From: Candidatus Zixiibacteriota bacterium
GTDB lineage: Bacteria > Zixibacteria > MSB-5A5 > JAABVY01
Assembly: GCA_011056555.1 (NCBI GenBank)
Contig: DSEQ01000004.1
Coordinates: forward strand, 35,775 to 99,774
DNA: 64,000 bases
Reading direction: 5' to 3'
Within the stretch, counting starts at the first letter, position 1, and each line of letters starts with the position of its first letter. Made by a program: the position numbers and the translations under genes. The notes beneath the pieces were generated by a model. That model was not told the origin of the DNA and did no database searches. It was given only the letters and a program-made list of their open reading frames with translations. Positions 17,079 to 27,572 of this stretch are shown here, piece after piece.

Positions 17079-17423
17079 CTAAGCGCCGCGATTCGGCACG
17101 ATGCAGATAAACTCAAATTCTTGATCAAAAGGATTCTTAAATTGATGGGCAGTATTAGCTGGTACGAGTGCAAAGTCGCCGCCAATTATCTCTTTAGTTT
17201 CATCCCCGATAGTAAGCGTGCCCCTGCCCTTCATGACATAATTAATATGCTCCCAGTCATGCTGATGATGCGGTGAATATCCACCAGGCTTGATCCTGAA
17301 AACTCTGAGAGTATAGTCCTTCCAGCCCTGGGCCGGTCCGATAACATTCGCCTTGAGTATTTTCTCCGCCCCTTCCATTTCGATTTCTTCCAACTTCATA
17401 TCTCTATTCTTGATTACCGGCAT
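17079..17423 (-). CDS. Cupin domain protein
   Basis: A 114-residue single-domain cupin. Motif 1 is HHQHDWEHINYVMKGRG (metal-binding His and Glu) and motif 2 is GDFALVPANTAHQF. These give the usual His/His/Glu/His metal site of small cupins acting as isomerases, dioxygenases or sensors; the substrate is unknown. The start at 17423 is chosen because AAGGAG lies 7 nt upstream; the longer frame upstream encodes a basic stretch without a ribosome site. It is divergent from the cyclase gene at 17589. Confidence 0.85.
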   Translation of the reverse strand: MPVIKNRDMKLEEIEMEGAEKILKANVIGPAQGWKDYTLRVFRIKPGGYSPHHQHDWEHINYVMKGRGTLTIGDETKEIIGGDFALVPANTAHQFKNPFDQEFEFICIVPNRGA

Positions 17424-17588
17424 TGCAAATCTCCTTTTTATTTTGCTGTCTTTATAATCAAATATAACAATAAAGCTGTCCTGATGTTTTTTATTCTTTC
17501 GCATTTTAAAAAGAATGAACAATACAGCAAGTAAAGGGTGTTTAATAGATTACAGTAACTTAACCGGAAATCACAAAAGAGGGTTGAC

Positions 17589-18236
17589 ATGATAAGTTCA
17601 GGCAGCACCGAATGGATTGATATTTCAGTAACAATAAGAGACAATATGATTACCTGGCCAGGCGATTCAAAAGTCAATATCGGCCGCGAAATGGAAATAG
17701 CCAGGGGCGATACGGCCAACCTCACTCACCTGGATATGAGCGCGCATACAGGCACTCACATGGACGCCCCTCTGCACTTCATGGAGAATGGCAAAGATAT
17801 CAGCAGAATGCCGCTATCGGCTGTTATCGGCGAGGTCCGCGTACTGGAAATCAATGGTGTCGATGTAATTGGAACAGAAGATCTCAAAAGACATGAAATC
17901 AAGAAAGATGAGCGGATTCTGTTTAAAACAAAGAATTCTGATCTCAACTGGTACGATGAGCCTTTCAATGAAAATTTTGTTCATCTCTCGACTGAGGCGG
18001 CAGAGTACCTCGCAAATCTGAAGGTCCAAATGGTCGGAATCGACTACTTATCGATCAGCGGATATAAGAAGAACGAGGCGCGTGTACATAAAGCGATCCT
18101 GCAAGCAGGAATCTGGGTAATAGAAGGGCTCAATCTGACGGGCATTAATCCCGGAAGATATGAACTTGTCTGCCTTCCGCTGAAGATTCTGGGTGGCGAC
18201 GGCGCTCCCGCACGGGCGATCATAAAGCCGATCTGA
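17589..18236 (+). CDS. Cyclase family protein (kynurenine formamidase-like)
   Basis: A 215-residue member of the cyclase/KynB metal-dependent hydrolase family. The HTGTHMDAPLHF motif (about 57-68) supplies the zinc or manganese ligands, preceded by the usual SVTIRDNMITWPGD entry strand. The family includes arylformamidases (kynurenine formamidase) and isatin hydrolases. The length fits, but no other kynurenine pathway gene is nearby, so the substrate is open. A GAGGG stretch lies 5 nt before the ATG. Confidence 0.85.
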   Translation: MISSGSTEWIDISVTIRDNMITWPGDSKVNIGREMEIARGDTANLTHLDMSAHTGTHMDAPLHFMENGKDISRMPLSAVIGEVRVLEINGVDVIGTEDLKRHEIKKDERILFKTKNSDLNWYDEPFNENFVHLSTEAAEYLANLKVQMVGIDYLSISGYKKNEARVHKAILQAGIWVIEGLNLTGINPGRYELVCLPLKILGGDGAPARAIIKPI

Positions 18237-18472
18237 CAATTCTTTTCTCAATGCACACACCGAAGAACTTGCAGCCTTCCTAAATAAAAGACTATAATTG
18301 TCTTGCATGTATCGCAATTTCTGTTTAGATTATGCGAATTAATGGTATCTATTTGCTGATATCGGGTTATGACAAGTTTCAGATTAAAGTGGAGGCTGTC
18401 GGGAACGTTTTTCAGACGGCTTTGTTATACTAATTCAATTTGATTCGGCAAGAATTGGGAGAAATTCAATCG

Positions 18473-19678
18473 ATGGCGAAAGAAAATGAAAAATTAAAAG
18501 TGGGGGTCCCAAAAGAGACTTTTCCTGGTGAAATGCGCACCGCAATAATTCCCGAAAGTATAAATCAGTATTCCAAAAACGGTTTCCGCGTCCTGGTCGA
18601 ATCCGGGGCGGGTGAAGCTGCTGGATACTCGGATCAGCAATATAAGGATAAAGACGCCAAAATCATTGATAGCAGAGATGAGCTTTTCAAGCAGGCTGAC
18701 ATTATCCTGCATGTACGCGCTTACGGTACCAATCCGGAGAAAGGCAGGGAAGATCTCGAGAGATACAGGCAGGGCCAGATTGTGATCGGCTTTTTGGATC
18801 CTCTGGGCTCGCCTGAAAAAGCTCAGGAACTTGCCAAAACCGGAGTCACCGGCTTTTCAATCGAGCTTCTGCCCCGCATCACCCGTGCCCAGAGTATGGA
18901 TGCTCTGTCTTCGATGGCGACAATCGGCGGCTACAAGGCCGTACTTCTGGCGGCGAAGTCCCTGGGGAAGATGTTCCCCATGCTGATGACCGCAGCCGGC
19001 ACAATCGCTCCCGCCCATGTTTTTGTGATTGGCGCAGGAGTAGCCGGACTCCAGGCCATCGCAACTGCCAGGAGGCTGGGAGGAGTGGTTAAGGGCTACG
19101 ATATCCGTCCGGCCGTGAAAGAGCAGGTGGAAAGCCTGGGAGCAAAATTTGTGGAGCTGGATCTGGCAACCGAGGAAGCCGAGACCAGCGGCGGTTACGC
19201 CAGGGAGATGGATGAGGAATTCTACCGGAAACAGCGTGAGATGATGAAGTCGGTGCTGAAGGAGAGCGATGTTGTCATTACCACCGCTGCAGTTCCGGGC
19301 AAGAAGGCCCCGGTTCTGATTACCGATGAAATGGTTGAGGGTATGGCTTCCGGGTCGGTTATCGTTGATCTGGCTGCTGAGCAGGGAGGAAACTGCAGCC
19401 TGACCAGAGCCGGCGAAGAGATCAATCACAAGGGTGTGACGATTATCGGTCCCATTAACCTTCCAGCCACCATCCCCCGGCACGCCAGCCAGATGTATTC
19501 CCGGAACCTTCTGGCATTCGTAAAAAACCTGATGAAAGACGGCAATATAGATTTGGAGAGGGATGACGAAGTCATCCGTGAAAGTATGATCGTCAATGGT
19601 GGTGAGGTCGTAAACCAGCGGGTGCGTGAACTCCTGGGTCAGAAATCAAAATCAGAAGATGAAAGGAGCGAAGGCTGA
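18473..19678 (+). CDS. pntAA: NAD(P) transhydrogenase, alpha subunit part 1
   Basis: A 401-residue soluble NAD(H)-binding subunit (domain I) of the proton-translocating transhydrogenase, related to alanine dehydrogenase. KETFPGEMRTAIIPE is the N-terminal signature, and VIGAGVAGLQAIATARRLG (about 178-196) is the nucleotide-binding Rossmann loop. The complex moves hydride from NADH to NADP+ at the cost of the proton gradient, supplying NADPH. The three-gene split form (pntAA-pntAB-pntB) is seen here, as in Rhodospirillum. The ATG at 18473 follows GGGAGA by 10 nt; a TTG at 18440 would add 11 residues. The stop overlaps the next start as TGATG. Confidence 0.93.
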   Translation: MAKENEKLKVGVPKETFPGEMRTAIIPESINQYSKNGFRVLVESGAGEAAGYSDQQYKDKDAKIIDSRDELFKQADIILHVRAYGTNPEKGREDLERYRQGQIVIGFLDPLGSPEKAQELAKTGVTGFSIELLPRITRAQSMDALSSMATIGGYKAVLLAAKSLGKMFPMLMTAAGTIAPAHVFVIGAGVAGLQAIATARRLGGVVKGYDIRPAVKEQVESLGAKFVELDLATEEAETSGGYAREMDEEFYRKQREMMKSVLKESDVVITTAAVPGKKAPVLITDEMVEGMASGSVIVDLAAEQGGNCSLTRAGEEINHKGVTIIGPINLPATIPRHASQMYSRNLLAFVKNLMKDGNIDLERDDEVIRESMIVNGGEVVNQRVRELLGQKSKSEDERSEG

Positions 19679-19959
19679 TGGAATCATTCGCTTTCGTATT
19701 GACGATATTTGTGCTGGCAATATTCGTGGGCTTCGAGGTTATCACCAAGGTACCCGGCACATTGCATACCCCGCTTATGTCCGGATCCAACGCTATTTCC
19801 GGTATAACTTTGATTGGAGCGATAATCTCGGCCGGCACCCAGCATACCACTCTGACTACAGTCCTGGGTCTTTCGGCGGTTATTTTCGCCACAATCAATG
19901 TTGTGGGCGGTTTTCTGGTGACTCACAGGATGCTCAAAATGTTCCAGAGGAGGGACTAA
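19678..19959 (+). CDS. pntAB: NAD(P) transhydrogenase, alpha subunit part 2 (membrane)
   Basis: A 93-residue membrane subunit with three hydrophobic helices (about 3-20, 38-55, 58-80), matching the short PntAB subunit that forms part of the proton channel (domain II). The VPGTLHTPLMSGSNAISG segment between helices is the conserved family signature. It overlaps pntAA by one base and is followed after 3 bp by pntB. Confidence 0.93.
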   Translation: MESFAFVLTIFVLAIFVGFEVITKVPGTLHTPLMSGSNAISGITLIGAIISAGTQHTTLTTVLGLSAVIFATINVVGGFLVTHRMLKMFQRRD

Positions 19960-19962
19960 ATA

Positions 19963-21351
19963 GTGCAGGCAAACATTGTTAATCTGGCATATCTTCTGGC
20001 GGCAGTTCTTTTCATCTTTGGACTCAAGGGGCTGACCCATCCCCGCACCGCCGTACGCGGCAACTTTCTGGGTGCGACAGGCATGTTCATCGCAGTGGTC
20101 GTAACGCTTTTCGACAAAAATATTGTCAGCTATGAATTGATAATAATCGGCGTGGTTGTAGGCGGATTCATCGGATCTGTCCTGGCCGCGAAAATACAGA
20201 TGACGGCGATGCCGCAACTGGTTGGCCTTTTTAACGGTTTCGGCGGCGGAGCCTCGGTTCTGGTCGCCGGAGCGGCGCTGTTTGAGGTTCTTCACATGGG
20301 CACGCACCCCCCCACGCAATTTACAATTGCGTCGGGCGCCTCCGGCCTTATAGGCGCGGTAACATTCTGGGGCAGCCTGGTGGCATTCGGCAAACTGCAG
20401 GGAATCATAACCGAGAAATCAGTTGTCTTTCCCGGTCAGAAAATAATAAATTCGTTTATAGCCGCGGTGGGTGTGGTACTAATCGTCTGGCTGGTCCTGA
20501 GCCCGACAAATGAAATCACCTACTGGCTGATAGTAGCGGTGGCATCGATACTGGGGGTGCTGCTGGTAATTCCCATCGGGGGTGCGGATATGCCGGTCGT
20601 GATCGCTCTCCTGAATTCATATTCAGGTTTGGCTGCCGCAGCCACCGGATTCGTCTTGAACAACAATGTTTTGATTATTGCGGGTTCCCTTGTGGGCGCA
20701 TCCGGAATCATCCTCACCAATATAATGTGCGTCGCCATGAACCGTTCACTTACGAATGTGCTCTTTGGGGTTATGGGGCCAACGTCGGAGACTGCCACAG
20801 CTGATGAGGTCTATGAAGGCAAAATAAAATCGACTTCGGCCGAGGAGATCGCTATGCTTTTTGACGGCGCCCGGCGTGTGGTGGTAGTACCGGGCTATGG
20901 CATGGCAGTGGCGCAGGCCCAGCACACTGTCCGCGACATGGCTAATCTATTGAGGGATAGAGGCATTGAAGTTGACTATGCCATCCATCCCGTTGCCGGA
21001 CGTATGCCCGGCCATATGAACGTGCTTCTGGCTGAGGCTAATGTGCCCTATGAGAATTTGAAAGAGCTGGATGAGATAAATCCTACTTTTGAGCAAACCG
21101 ATGTCGCCATCGTGCTGGGGGCCAATGACGTCGTAAATCCGCTTGCCCGCACCGATCCCTCATCTCCAATAGCGGGCATGCCCATTCTGGATGTGGACAA
21201 AGCCAGGACAGTTGTGGTAATAAAAAGAAGCCTGAGTCCCGGTTTTGCGGGAATCCCCAATCCGCTTTTCGCTGCGGACAATACATTGATGTTTTTCAAT
21301 GACGGTAAAAAGGCGATTATTGAAATAATAAGCGCCATAAAAGAGAATTAA
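19963..21351 (+). CDS. pntB: NAD(P) transhydrogenase, beta subunit
   Basis: A 462-residue subunit. The first 270 residues are membrane helices of domain II; the last 180 form the NADP(H)-binding domain III, with VVVVPGYGMAVAQAQH (GYGMAVA loop), PVAGRMPGHMNVLLAEA and the C-terminal VIKRSLSPGFAGIPNPLF motif that closes over NADP(H). Start codon GTG, with GAGGAGGG about 9 nt upstream. With pntAA and pntAB it makes a complete enzyme. NADPH made here could feed the glutamate dehydrogenase encoded 3 kb downstream, if that enzyme is NADP-specific. Confidence 0.94.
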   Translation: MQANIVNLAYLLAAVLFIFGLKGLTHPRTAVRGNFLGATGMFIAVVVTLFDKNIVSYELIIIGVVVGGFIGSVLAAKIQMTAMPQLVGLFNGFGGGASVLVAGAALFEVLHMGTHPPTQFTIASGASGLIGAVTFWGSLVAFGKLQGIITEKSVVFPGQKIINSFIAAVGVVLIVWLVLSPTNEITYWLIVAVASILGVLLVIPIGGADMPVVIALLNSYSGLAAAATGFVLNNNVLIIAGSLVGASGIILTNIMCVAMNRSLTNVLFGVMGPTSETATADEVYEGKIKSTSAEEIAMLFDGARRVVVVPGYGMAVAQAQHTVRDMANLLRDRGIEVDYAIHPVAGRMPGHMNVLLAEANVPYENLKELDEINPTFEQTDVAIVLGANDVVNPLARTDPSSPIAGMPILDVDKARTVVVIKRSLSPGFAGIPNPLFAADNTLMFFNDGKKAIIEIISAIKEN

Positions 21352-21376
21352 TCCTCAAAATAACTCCGTATGCCGG

Positions 21377-21580
21377 CTATCTGGAATCATCGATTTTCTT
21401 CTTTATCTCCAGCCATTTGTGAAGCGCTTCGTCCTTGAGCTTATAGGCTCTGTAATGCAGATTCTTCAATTCGGATTCACCGGCCTGTCCTCGCAGCGCG
21501 TATTCCTCCAATTTCTCAGTCAGAATATACAGGCTCTTGTACATTCTTTCCAGTTTTAAATATGACTCAACCTCGTCCAT
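21377..21580 (-). CDS. Small helical protein, function unknown
   Basis: A 67-residue, highly charged, almost entirely helical protein (heptad-like LERMYKSLYILTEKLEEYAL, then KNLHYRAYKLKDEALHKWLE). An AAGAG about 10 nt before the ATG is a weak ribosome site. It lies between the 3' end of pntB and the promoter-distal end of the large PEP-synthase-like gene, on the opposite strand from pntB. No family recognised. It could be a real small gene, since charge pattern and Leu spacing are coherent, but evidence is limited. Confidence 0.5.
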   Translation of the reverse strand: MDEVESYLKLERMYKSLYILTEKLEEYALRGQAGESELKNLHYRAYKLKDEALHKWLEIKKKIDDSR

Positions 21581-21744
21581 GTCAATAAGCTCTTTAGAAG
21601 TATGTTGTGACGGCAGGGGTACCCAGCCCGACCCTATAATTCAGTCAGTTAACCAATTCCCTATTTCTATATTTTACTATAACACCGAGAGATGGTTGTG
21701 TCAATCTCAAAAAAACACTTGCAGTCGAAAATATCAGTCCTTAC

Positions 21745-24717
21745 CTAATATGGCTTTATGATTATCCCGCGGTTATTATGGCCGTTCATTTTCACGATCA
21801 CGGGTCTTTTGAAGCGCAGATGCCGTGTGAATTTCAGTTTGCTGACCGCTTCCCGCTTTCCAAGCCATTCCCAGTCAACAAATCCGCCCTTGAAATATGA
21901 ATTCACCGTAAAATAACCGACCATAAATGAGGTTATATTCTGGAAGAAGTGTGAGCCCTGGGAAGGAACCACTTTAAATCCCTTGAATCCGGTCTCTACT
22001 ATGACCCTGGCGCCCGAAATCTGGTCCCATGTCACCGGTATGCCGAGCCATGGATCGCCCGAACCCCAGCGCCCCACACCTATTAAAATATAGGGTATAT
22101 CTTTCGAGAGCAGCTCCAGATTGTATTTTGCCACCTCATCGGCAACTTCTGACGACTTAGACCGGTCAAAGCTGTCCCTGTCAACCACCACAACATCATA
22201 GATATCATCTATAAGGCCGTTTCCAAGAACCTGTGGAGACTGGCAAATCAGCCTTTCTTCCTCTACATCATCGACATTGAGCTCATCGGCCTCATGGCTT
22301 TTTACCAGTGGACGAATCTGAAGAAATGCGAATTCCCTGCGCTTCTCTCCCGCAGTATTGAGATTTACGGCAAATTCAATCTCAACCGGTGAATTCATGC
22401 CCCAGCTTCCCATCTCCATTATCATCCGCAATATCTCGGGCAGCGGAAATAGACGGTTCTTCAAAATCGGGGCAAAAGTTATCACTCGCGGGCCGCTGCG
22501 CGAAAGACCATCGGTTATCACATTGTTTTCGACAGAGTATGTGGAACCGACATATGTCAGGGTACCGTCCTTTTCGGCGGTGTCGAGCCCGTATTTAACC
22601 AGCTTTAATTCTTCATAATCCTCAGGATCATTAACGCTGTCGTTCAGATCGAGCGCATAGAACTCCTTCTGTGAATAGTCGAGCGTGTCTTTGACGTCGG
22701 AAAACTGAATTACGTGACGCGGATATTTAGGACAGAAACGAACTGTCGCTTCACCCTCGATAACAATCCTCCCCAGCCCCAAACCGACAGCCGCGATACC
22801 ATCACTGGCCTTCATGGGTGCGGTCGGATAAAAATTATGAGATCTGACCACGCCCGAGAAATTCGGATAGAAGTGATCGACATACCTGGCGCCCACAAGC
22901 TTCTGGATCAGGACACCCATCTTCTCCTCTTCCAGCCTGTAGGGGGTGGCACGGATATATCCCTTGGCCAGCTCAGCATAAGTGGAGGCATAAACCAATT
23001 TGATCGCATCGAGGAGATTCTTTAACCTGACCGAATCATCGACATTATTATTTGGCAGCATGTAGGTCGAATAGATGCCCGCAAATGGTAGATAACGCGA
23101 GTCCTCCAGCAACGATGATGATCTCACCGCCAGAGGATCGGTAATCAATCCCAGAAATACTTTCAGGCTGCTGGCAACCTCAGGCGGGAAATCCGCCGCC
23201 AGAAACATGCTTCTAAGCTCCTCATCATCCCGGCATTTTATGGCAAAATCCTTCAGCTCATTGATTTCCAGAAAACGGTCAAAAATATCGGTGGCCAATA
23301 CGAGCGAGGGGGGCACTGTGATCGCAATGTCCTCGAAAAAATCCGCCAGCTTGAAATCATTGATAATTGAATTCGCAAATGCCAGGCCCCTGGCCTTCCC
23401 TCCCATTGAGCCCCGGCCAATTCTGGCGAAATTTGAGCTGCTGTAAAACGTCTCCGGATCGAAATCAGAGATTGTCCCCAGATGTCTCTGCTTGCGAAAT
23501 TCACGGAGGGAGTTTATGAGATGCTGCCTCACACTCTCGAGGGTTTCGAAATCCGAGACTTTGCGCGGCCTGAGTTTGTGCGCCAGCCAGAATTCGGTGC
23601 GGGTTTTCAGCCAGTTGGAAAAATGATTCTTTTCCGCATGGTATTCGAGTGATTCCTCAGGGACCAGCTCAAGGGCCCTTTCCAGCGACCTGATATCTGA
23701 GGCGCGCGCCACCTCGCGGCCGTCAGGCATACGGAATACAAAGTCACCGAAGCTCAGGCTTTCCACCATAAAGCGCTGTAAATCTCTCAATAATGTGTGT
23801 GATGTCTTAAGCAGCACCGATGCTCCCAATTCACGGGCAGCATCTTCATATTCCAACGAATCAGTCTGGAGCAGTACCGGTATGTCGAAATGGGATTCCC
23901 GTACTTTGCGAGCAAAACGCAGCCCCGCCTCCCTGTCATTTCTTCCATTGCGGGGAAACTCTATGTCCGATATCACGCCCAGTATATATTCCTCGTATCT
24001 CTCATAATAAGCCTCAGCTTCCTCATAAGTACTGCAGAGCAGGATTTTGGGGCGGGCGCGCATACGCATCAGCTTATCAGCGACATTGATCCCCTCTGCT
24101 ATCAGGCTCTGGGAATGTCGGAAGAGCTCGGAATATATTATCGGCAGGAATGAGGAGTAGAAATTGACGTTGTCTTCGATGACTATGATCGACTGAACGC
24201 CGACTGAACTTGTATCCTCCGCGACATTCATTTTGTCTTCGATATATTTAATTATCGACAGCAGGATGCGGTGGTCGCCCTGCCAGATAAAGACTTTGTC
24301 AAAGTCAGAAACATCATAATTTTTTATCAGTTCATTCAACTCACGATTCTCGTAGGTGAGCAGTACGATGGGAAGATCGGGACGGATTTCCCGGATCTCC
24401 CGCGCCAGTTCAAGCGCCTGCATATCGCCCAGATTGAGGGTGGTAACAATCAGGTCAAAATGGCCGCTGCCGCCGATCAGCTCGATCGCCTGGCGGCCGT
24501 TGGAGGCGCGGGTCAGGCGCGGGGCCTGGCTGAGATTAAACTCGTGGTAACCCGATAAGATCATCTCATACAGGTGGCCGTCTTCTTCAAGAATAAACGA
24601 ATCATAAAGCGAGGATACAAGCAGCACGTCGCGTATACGATAGCGCATCAGATTTTGAAAAATCTGGAAGCGGTTCAAATCGCCGCTCCGCTTCAGGATT
24701 TCACTGAACTCGTGCAT
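21745..24717 (-). CDS. Double receiver-like protein fused to PEP/pyruvate-binding (PPDK-N) domain
   Basis: A 990-residue soluble protein. The N-terminal 150 residues form a degenerate receiver-like domain (the phosphoacceptor position reads LIVTTLNLGDM, without the usual Asp). A second receiver-like domain (about 175-320) keeps an Asp in ISDIEFPRN and a Lys in VLLKTS. From about 430 the protein is a PEP-synthase/pyruvate phosphate dikinase N-terminal ATP-grasp-like domain: FARIGRGSMGGKARGLAFA is its glycine-rich start and LAVRSSSLLEDSRYLPFAGIYSTY its ATP-binding core. The phosphohistidine swivel and PEP-binding TIM barrel of true PPDK/PpsA are absent, so it should bind ATP but not make PEP. 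Similar proteins occur in Bacteroidetes-related genomes with unknown role. Confidence 0.85.
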   Translation of the reverse strand: MHEFSEILKRSGDLNRFQIFQNLMRYRIRDVLLVSSLYDSFILEEDGHLYEMILSGYHEFNLSQAPRLTRASNGRQAIELIGGSGHFDLIVTTLNLGDMQALELAREIREIRPDLPIVLLTYENRELNELIKNYDVSDFDKVFIWQGDHRILLSIIKYIEDKMNVAEDTSSVGVQSIIVIEDNVNFYSSFLPIIYSELFRHSQSLIAEGINVADKLMRMRARPKILLCSTYEEAEAYYERYEEYILGVISDIEFPRNGRNDREAGLRFARKVRESHFDIPVLLQTDSLEYEDAARELGASVLLKTSHTLLRDLQRFMVESLSFGDFVFRMPDGREVARASDIRSLERALELVPEESLEYHAEKNHFSNWLKTRTEFWLAHKLRPRKVSDFETLESVRQHLINSLREFRKQRHLGTISDFDPETFYSSSNFARIGRGSMGGKARGLAFANSIINDFKLADFFEDIAITVPPSLVLATDIFDRFLEINELKDFAIKCRDDEELRSMFLAADFPPEVASSLKVFLGLITDPLAVRSSSLLEDSRYLPFAGIYSTYMLPNNNVDDSVRLKNLLDAIKLVYASTYAELAKGYIRATPYRLEEEKMGVLIQKLVGARYVDHFYPNFSGVVRSHNFYPTAPMKASDGIAAVGLGLGRIVIEGEATVRFCPKYPRHVIQFSDVKDTLDYSQKEFYALDLNDSVNDPEDYEELKLVKYGLDTAEKDGTLTYVGSTYSVENNVITDGLSRSGPRVITFAPILKNRLFPLPEILRMIMEMGSWGMNSPVEIEFAVNLNTAGEKRREFAFLQIRPLVKSHEADELNVDDVEEERLICQSPQVLGNGLIDDIYDVVVVDRDSFDRSKSSEVADEVAKYNLELLSKDIPYILIGVGRWGSGDPWLGIPVTWDQISGARVIVETGFKGFKVVPSQGSHFFQNITSFMVGYFTVNSYFKGGFVDWEWLGKREAVSKLKFTRHLRFKRPVIVKMNGHNNRGIIIKPY

Positions 24718-24810
24718 ATTACTTCATCAGTTAGATTTACTGTTATCAGCCTTCTACACTAATTAATTCGACAAATCGGGTCCATTTATTTGTCATCCCA
24801 TACATAATAC

Positions 24811-24842
24811 AAATCGGAGTGGATTTTTTCCACCCCGATTTT
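24811..24842 (-). terminator. Imperfect terminator hairpin after gdhA
   Basis: AAATCGG-AG-TGG pairs with CCACC-CCGATTT around a T-rich loop; it is about 30 bp beyond the gdhA stop on the minus strand. The T tract after it is short, so strength is uncertain. Confidence 0.45.
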
Positions 24843-24870
24843 ACTGCAATCTGACATTGATCGGAAGCGC

Positions 24871-26238
<1,368 letters not shown>

Positions 26239-26408
26239 CTAAGAAGAATTTTTATAGTTTCTTTTGATTTTGCCATCTTCTGCGATAAATGTACCATATC
26301 CGGAGATTTCCTCCTGTATAATGATAGACACAAAGTTGAATTTAGACAATCGGGCAAAGTATGTATTTATATGGGGGAAAGACCCCAGAAATAGCCTATA
26401 TTGCATCA

Positions 26409-26540
26409 ATGCAGATTCAGATAAGAGAGAAATGCGCCTGGATGATTGGCCTCAGGTCAGGGAGATTTATCGCAAGGGGATCGAAACCGGCAATGCAACA
26501 TTTGAAACCGAAGTCCCGGATTGGGAAGAATGGGACAGAA
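26409..26540 (+). pseudogene. Truncated, frameshifted GNAT acetyltransferase (phosphinothricin-acetyltransferase-like)
   Basis: The reading frame from ATG 26409 starts MQIQIRE and is then lost; the next frame continues with MRLDDWPQVREIYRKGIETG and NATFETEVPDWEEWDRS. Joined, these make the N-terminus of GNAT acetyltransferases of the phosphinothricin-acetyltransferase-like group. The join falls in AGAGAGAAATG, so a 2-bp AG expansion explains the frameshift. Homology stops where the first 39-bp repeat begins (26545). About three quarters of the gene, including the acetyl-CoA-binding loop, is missing. Confidence 0.65.
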
Positions 26541-26544
26541 GCCA

Positions 26545-26583
26545 GCCCAGTGCACGCGGAGCACGAAGACGCACACAACGCAC
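26545..26583 (+). repeat. 39-bp direct repeat, copy A
   Basis: Begins GCCCAGTGCACGCGGAGCAC and ends GCAC. It is aligned with copy B at 26811-26849 with the shared core ACGCGGAGCACGA and no gaps. It directly follows the point where the acetyltransferase remnant breaks off. Confidence 0.6.
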
Positions 26584-26790
26584 GAGGAGAATCGTAGGTT
26601 TTTTGTACAGCCATGTGGGGAAGAATCCGTAGCGGAATCAAAGCCTCAGCTTTATCTGCAGGGCAGGTTCTCTGTGAATCCGTCAAGAGCCGAATCTCCG
26701 ACCTACCGAATATGAATAGGCAGGACCACAGGGGTGCTGCCCCACTCGCTTTTATGAAGTGGAGTGATTCTGCCAATGATAATTCATGTG

Positions 26791-26849
26791 CTGGGCGTAC
26801 CTCCCGGTGCGCCCAGTGGACGCGGAGCACGAGGACGTACTCCGGGCAC
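26791..26849 (+). repeat. 39-bp direct repeat copy B with flanking inverted repeat
   Basis: Copy B (26811-26849) begins GCCCAGTGGACGCGGAGCAC. Its first bases form the right arm of a perfect inverted repeat CTGGGCG (26791-26797)/CGCCCAG (26810-26816). The copies are 266 bp apart start to start. This could be a non-autonomous mobile repeat or a dispersed genomic element. Confidence 0.55.
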
Positions 26850-26909
26850 AAATAAGAAAATAGGCGATACCGCTAAAGAGTTTTGCCCTGCAAACAATCG
26901 AGCGAATGC

Positions 26910-27572
26910 TCACAGCTCAATCATATTATTGCGGATGCAGTATTTGACGATGTCGGTGACATTGCGGGCCTTGAGTTTCTTCATGATCGAAGCGCGGTGA
27001 GTTTCGGCGGTCTTGGGGCTGATGTTCATGATGTCGGCACATTCCTTGGTGGAGTAGCCGTCGGCCAGAAGACGCGCCAGTTCCTGCTCGCGAAGAGTCA
27101 TCAGGCCGCCCGGCCGCTGTGATTTCAGGTGCGCCTTGACATACGTATCAACCAGGTCGGGGCCGATCGCCCCGGCAATATAATAATCCCCATGCGCGGC
27201 CTTCTTTGCAGCGTATGTCAATTCCTCGAAATCACAGTCTTTTAACAGTATGCCCCGTCCGCCCGATTCAAACGCTTCCTGCACAGCCTCCTCGGTATGA
27301 ACAGAAGTCAGAAACAAAACTTCGGTGCGCTGGGATAATGTCCGTATCCTGCGGGTAACGGCGGCGCCCCCCATACCCGGGAGAAGATTATCTATGATGA
27401 TAACATCAGGTTTGGCCTCAATTGCGCGATCAATAGCTTCCTTGCCGCTTTCAGCTTCGCCCACAACCTCGAACCCATCATGGGCTTCAAAAAGCGCCCT
27501 CAGCCCCGCTCGAAATAATTGCTGGCCGTCAGCCAGCAAAACTTTTATCGGCCTGCCAATTGTCTGAAGCAT
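26910..27572 (-). CDS. LuxR/NarL-family response regulator
   Basis: A 220-residue two-domain protein. The receiver domain (about 8-125) has the phosphoacceptor Asp61 in VIIIDNLLPGM and the conserved Lys in GILLKDC. The acidic pocket near residue 15 reads LLADGQQ, one acidic residue fewer than usual. The C-terminal LuxR HTH (about 158-215) reads LREQELARLLADGYSTKE and then ISPKTAETHRASIMKKLKA. No histidine kinase gene is adjacent, so it is an orphan regulator here. The ATG at 27572 is chosen over a TTG 42 nt upstream. It is divergent from the leader ORF/ABC exporter and could regulate it, but there is no direct evidence. Confidence 0.88.
   Translation of the reverse strand: MLQTIGRPIKVLLADGQQLFRAGLRALFEAHDGFEVVGEAESGKEAIDRAIEAKPDVIIIDNLLPGMGGAAVTRRIRTLSQRTEVLFLTSVHTEEAVQEAFESGGRGILLKDCDFEELTYAAKKAAHGDYYIAGAIGPDLVDTYVKAHLKSQRPGGLMTLREQELARLLADGYSTKECADIMNISPKTAETHRASIMKKLKARNVTDIVKYCIRNNMIEL

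Noticed and set aside
18392..18425. Hairpin-like GGCTGTC/GACGGCT before pntAA as terminator or riboswitch part
   Set aside because: Two GU pairs, short T run and no recognised riboswitch core.
26264..26632. 122-codon + strand ORF after gdhA
   Set aside because: Only its middle part is coding-like, and that belongs to a frameshifted acetyltransferase remnant; the rest is repeat and non-coding sequence.
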